Below, piece after piece: positions 9,299 to 12,365 of a DNA stretch of 12,365 nucleotides. Origin of the DNA: Bondarzewia mesenterica. Taxonomy: Eukaryota > Basidiomycota > Agaricomycetes > Russulales > Bondarzewiaceae. Numbering within the stretch: the stretch's first letter is position 1; every line of letters starts with the position of its first letter. Made by a program: the position numbers and the translations under genes. The notes under the pieces are model-generated. The model saw only the letters and a program-made list of their open reading frames with translations. It did no database searches and was not told where the DNA came from. The stretch is taken from positions 16,737 through 29,101 of the forward strand of contig SGPL01000423.1 in assembly GCA_004802705.1 (NCBI GenBank), in the 5' to 3' direction.

Positions 9299-10202
9299 GG
9301 AGGACTTGGTGCGGATGAAGTTAGTACAGCAGGAAGTTGGTTGACCCATCCTCTTGGACGCAAACTTTAAAGGGTCCCTAAGACAGAAAGTAGAATGCGC
9401 CTTGTTAGGTGAACCCCAGGAAAGAACCCCTTTTTTGAAAGATGCAAGCACTATTTCACATGTCCTGTAGAGGAACATTCCTGTGATATTAGTGATGTAT
9501 ACTTTCCTGAAAGGCATATGTCAGCGTAGGATGGAAGATGGGGAAGCCTGAGAAGATATCCCAAATCCGAGTTGTATTTGGCAGCATACACTCACAGCTT
9601 GTTGTCCGAGTATCTATGTGTACACTTGAGTGCCACGAGCGAGCTGGAAGCCTGACGCCGAAGCTTGAGGGGGAGCGCTGGGATCTGGGCGAGCCGCGTG
9701 GAACGGAAATTGAAGATAATGGACTTGCATAACCTTGTACAGCCTTGTACATGATGCGAGCTCTTTCGATCAGTATGCGATTGGCCTCGGTTGGGGAATA
9801 AGGGAAGCATTCTGTGTTCGACCGAGTATGTCGAGAGAAAACCGCAGCTGCGAGATCTGGAACGGAGCCCGGGATTTTTGATGTGCCTAGCATGTACTGT
9901 ATTCGTCTTGGTTGGCCTTCCGCCATATCTGATTGACGCTGTACGAAACATGAAGTAAGGGTCTCGAGAACGGAAGCGAGCACGGATATATATAGCATCT
10001 AGATGCCGTGGTCATGCTCATTTGAAGCATCTTCGAGAGCATTGAGCTCTCTTCAACGCCAACCACTTCTTGCTGCGATACCCAGTAAGCCCTTGATGTC
10101 ATTTCAAATTACACGGTGAAAGAAGTCGGAGTCGGCAGCGCCTCCTGACGACTCCTGAAGCTCATGCCCACTTCCTCGGCCACTGGTCTGTACGTCGCTC
10201 GG
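9299..10202. other. 5' flank of the dehydrogenase, with an unexplained open frame
   Basis: This is about 900 nt between the dehydrogenase start codon and the stop codon of the second desaturase. A minus-strand frame of 169 codons runs over 9489-9998, and another minus-strand frame overlaps it with 119 codons, so length alone does not prove coding. The translation (PDLAAAVFSRHTRSNTECFP and following) matches no family I know and has no membrane segments. A close tandem pair of CCTTGTAC lies at 9733-9740 and 9743-9750. Copy 2 of the 15-nt repeat lies at 10109-10123. Confidence 0.5.
10109..10123 (+). repeat. 15-nt direct repeat, copy 2
   Basis: This is an exact copy of TTACACGGTGAAAGA found at 7049-7063, same orientation, 3.06 kb apart. 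It lies just downstream of the end of the second desaturase. Confidence 0.6.
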
Positions 10203-11788
10203 TTACATACTAGGATAGCGTCGGAATGATCCCTCCTTATCCTTGTAGAACAAGATATCTCCTGTTGGTGGTTGACAAAGATTACCTACAGACGGGAGAA
10301 GAAATAAACTTTATCCTACCTGCTTCATCCACGTAAAAACAGCACTTGAAATTATTCCATAGCACCTTGAAGACTGGTGTATCGCAATAATTGTAGTCAG
10401 GTCCCAAGATAGCCTTGATTTGCTCAGTAGCGTCAGGAGTATTGTCTGGAACGACGCGATCTGTGCGATGTGAAACCGAAGTGAGCATAGTCATGACATA
10501 CAGAACGGCATTTTTGGGAAACAATGGTGGATAAGGTGACAATGGGCAATCTTGAAGCGACAGATTAATTAGGGCTTAATTAGAGCGCGCCCGGTAAAGC
10601 TCACATTATGCAAGAAGAACCTCCCTTGCCAGCCTAAGAAGTCTCGGTCCATTGTCGCTAGAGCGCCGCGCATGTATGACCAATGTTTCGTTCGATGATG
10701 CGGCAAGACAGGATCGCTGTGTTGGAGGTACACGATCATGATAACCCAATGCGACATGAGAACCCAGGGAACGATGTAAAGTCGAACCAACATCTGGGAA
10801 CCCAGCCAGGACTGGATCAACATAATAGCACAGAAGTACCGATTATGCCTATGTCCGAGAGGACGATTTCGCTAAAATGCTTTCTTTGGAATATAGCGGA
10901 TCGTGCTGGGAGACGGTCAATGAAATCAATCCCGCAGAATGGAAAATATAATTACATGATTAGTCCATCGCGGATACCGAGCTTGGCCGGAAACGTTGAA
11001 CATAATATATGTTTGAAAACCGAAGATTTGCTGCATCGCAAGCCTGAGTAATAGGTAGACAGGCGTGTCCTCGAGGACCTCCCACAGACTCAGTGATGAT
11101 ATTGGCGCACCTCTTGACGAGACTGGTGGAGCCTTGCGAGTCCGTGGTATCATACTATTGCATGTCAGTGAAATATAGTCCTCGGTCTTAAGACAAGGCC
11201 GCACTGTTCGTTTTTGGCCATGTGTGCATGGTACTTATGGTGTAGGGCGTGCTAGTATTTCCAACTGAAGTAAGGCGTTCCGAGGGATGTGTGGACGATC
11301 TGCCATCGAGTTCGCCAAATTCAGTGCGCTCGCACCAACACATTTTTGGTACTCACAAATCCCACAGTATTACGTAACTTAGGTGATGCAGAGAAAGCAC
11401 CATGGCCACACTGGGCATCATCAATGTCAGTGGGTGCCACGCAGAATATGAGTATAAAATTGGACACCTCGTGTCCTAAAATCCATAGGCCTGAGAAGAC
11501 CAGACTCTGGAACCACCAACTGCACTCCAATTAGACTTCGAGCATAGCAAGATAAAAAGTAGTACGCACTATGAAAGCCAAAGCAGCCCACGAAATGAGA
11601 CCAGAAGCATGCCGAGCAGATCGGGGCCCATCTGAGGCAGACGAAGGTGACCGTCAAGCACATATGCGCCGTATGCCAGAAATAATATTATCACGTCGCG
11701 GGCGAGGTAAGAAAAACTTGTGGTGGAACTCCTGAGGAAAAGCTCAGGATATAACCGCCTTCATCTGGCCAAGTGTCCTGATCGAAAG
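10203..11788 (-). pseudogene. Second Delta12-type fatty acid desaturase, decayed
   Basis: This is a diverged relative of the desaturase at 4248-6002, in the same orientation. Coding blocks on the minus strand: about 11788-11570, 11519-11468, 11410-11357, 11299-10956, 10905-10605, 10550-10502, 10460-10320, 10261-10203. Landmarks are SIRTLGQMKAVI, SFSYLARDVIILF, WWFQSLVFSGLWILGHE, CGHGAFSAS (box 1), TPYFSWKY then stop then HALHHKY (box 2), LWEVLEDTPVYLLLRLAMQQ, FNVSGQARYPRWTNH, MIVYLQHSDPVLPHH, FFLHNIAHCHLIHH (box 3) and AGDILFYKDKEGSFRRYPSM. Lesions are one extra T near 11748-11751 (ATATCCTGAG where ATACCTGAG is expected), TAG at 11252-11254 inside box 2, a frame change between KNEQ and KTEDY near 11185-11217, a mismatch of phase at the 10956/10905 junction, and a frame change near 10811-10828. 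The first exon and start were not found. The nonsense codon cannot be removed by moving a splice site. Confidence 0.88.
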
Positions 11789-12365
11789 CTTACACCTCAC
11801 GACAATTTGGATATCACAAAACGGCGACACGAACCATTGAGGTGCTCTAAAGCCCTTTGACTTTTCTTCACAACGGAAGCACACAATCTGTAGGTACTGA
11901 GCATGGTGTGCGGACCCACAGAGGCATGTGGAACACTGACCGTAGCTCAAACCGACAGTATTAGTACCGGGGAGTAATTTTGGGAGGGGACTGTAAGTTT
12001 GAGCCGACAGATGCAAGCCGGATGGTGAAGGAGACCTTGATGAAGGCCTCAAAGCTAGCTTAAAGTTGAATTACGTACCCTGCAAGAGTTTCCGTGCCTG
12101 TATAAGGGAAAGCAGTGCACCGAGCGTGTCACTACAATCCTTTGTGCCAGTATACCGTTGCCCTAAACCGCCAGGATGACTTTATCAGCCATCTCGTGAT
12201 TTTATTTCCATATTTGGTATTCCATTATGGTCCGTCCCTCAATGGACCTCTGGCACTGCTGATCATCTACGTACTTGTCAACTAACTAAGTACGGTTGAC
12301 GAGACGACAGGTTCGTTTTCCCGCGCGTCGTGCCAGTGGCACCTCAGCCCTAACATAGGGTTACC
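11789..12365. other. Upstream flank of the decayed desaturase; no gene supported
   Basis: A minus-strand frame of 102 codons spans 11744-12052 and runs into the first recognisable desaturase residues. Its upstream part has no family signal, so it may contain the missing first exon, a leader or an intron. Beyond it I see no coding region. Near 12271-12300 two short inverted repeats interlock: GTACTT with AAGTAC, and GTCAAC with GTTGAC. The last bases contain single CCCTAA and GGGTTA words but no telomere-like array. Confidence 0.5.

Noticed and set aside
9981..9994. TATATATA as a promoter for the dehydrogenase
   Set aside because: It lies almost 700 nt upstream of the start codon, too far for a TATA element of that gene.
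12345..12365. CCCTAA and GGGTTA words at the right end suggesting a telomere
   Set aside because: There is only one copy of each, in different registers, with no tandem array.
1..12365. CRISPR array, insertion sequence, virus-like or other novel system
   Set aside because: No regularly spaced repeats, no transposase, reverse transcriptase or integrase motifs and no terminal repeats were seen. All recognised genes are ordinary fungal families with spliceosomal introns.

Overview
The window looks like nuclear genomic DNA of a filamentous fungus, most likely a mushroom-forming basidiomycete. The genes are cut by many introns of about 41-82 nt with GT..AG ends, exons are short, and the protein types and sequence style fit that group. 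Scattered N bases, densest in the first 300 bases, suggest a draft contig edge with some low-quality calls. Every gene I can support lies on the minus strand. I rebuilt exons by eye from reading frame, splice consensus and family motifs; no alignment was run.

Layout from left to right. (1) 203-1789: an intact 8-exon gene for the Cdc48/p97 adaptor Shp1/p47 (SEP and UBX domains, 378 aa). (2) 2228-3702: an intact 5-exon gene for a two-Rossmann FAD/NAD(P)H oxidoreductase of the AIF2/FSP1 type (413 aa), with a GATA-factor/CCAAT-like cluster upstream. (3) 4248-6002: a Delta12-type membrane fatty acid desaturase with all three histidine boxes. Its frame breaks twice, once at the third exon and once in a run of seven T. 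(4) 6003-7876: about 1.9 kb without a gene I can support. (5) 7877-9298: an intact 8-exon extended short-chain dehydrogenase/epimerase of the Gre2/dihydroflavonol-reductase group (343 aa). (6) 9299-10202: its upstream region, with an unexplained open frame. (7) 10203 to about 11788: a second, diverged desaturase that is clearly broken (in-frame stop, several frameshifts). (8) The remainder to 12365 has no supported gene.

The main point of interest is the right half: two diverged desaturase relatives in the same orientation flank an NAD(P)-dependent reductase. That arrangement would fit a small lipid-modification locus, but this is inference. The second desaturase is decayed, and the first is either decaying or affected by sequencing errors. 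The two left-hand genes are ordinary housekeeping or stress genes and show that the sequence quality there is good enough to keep frames open over many exons.
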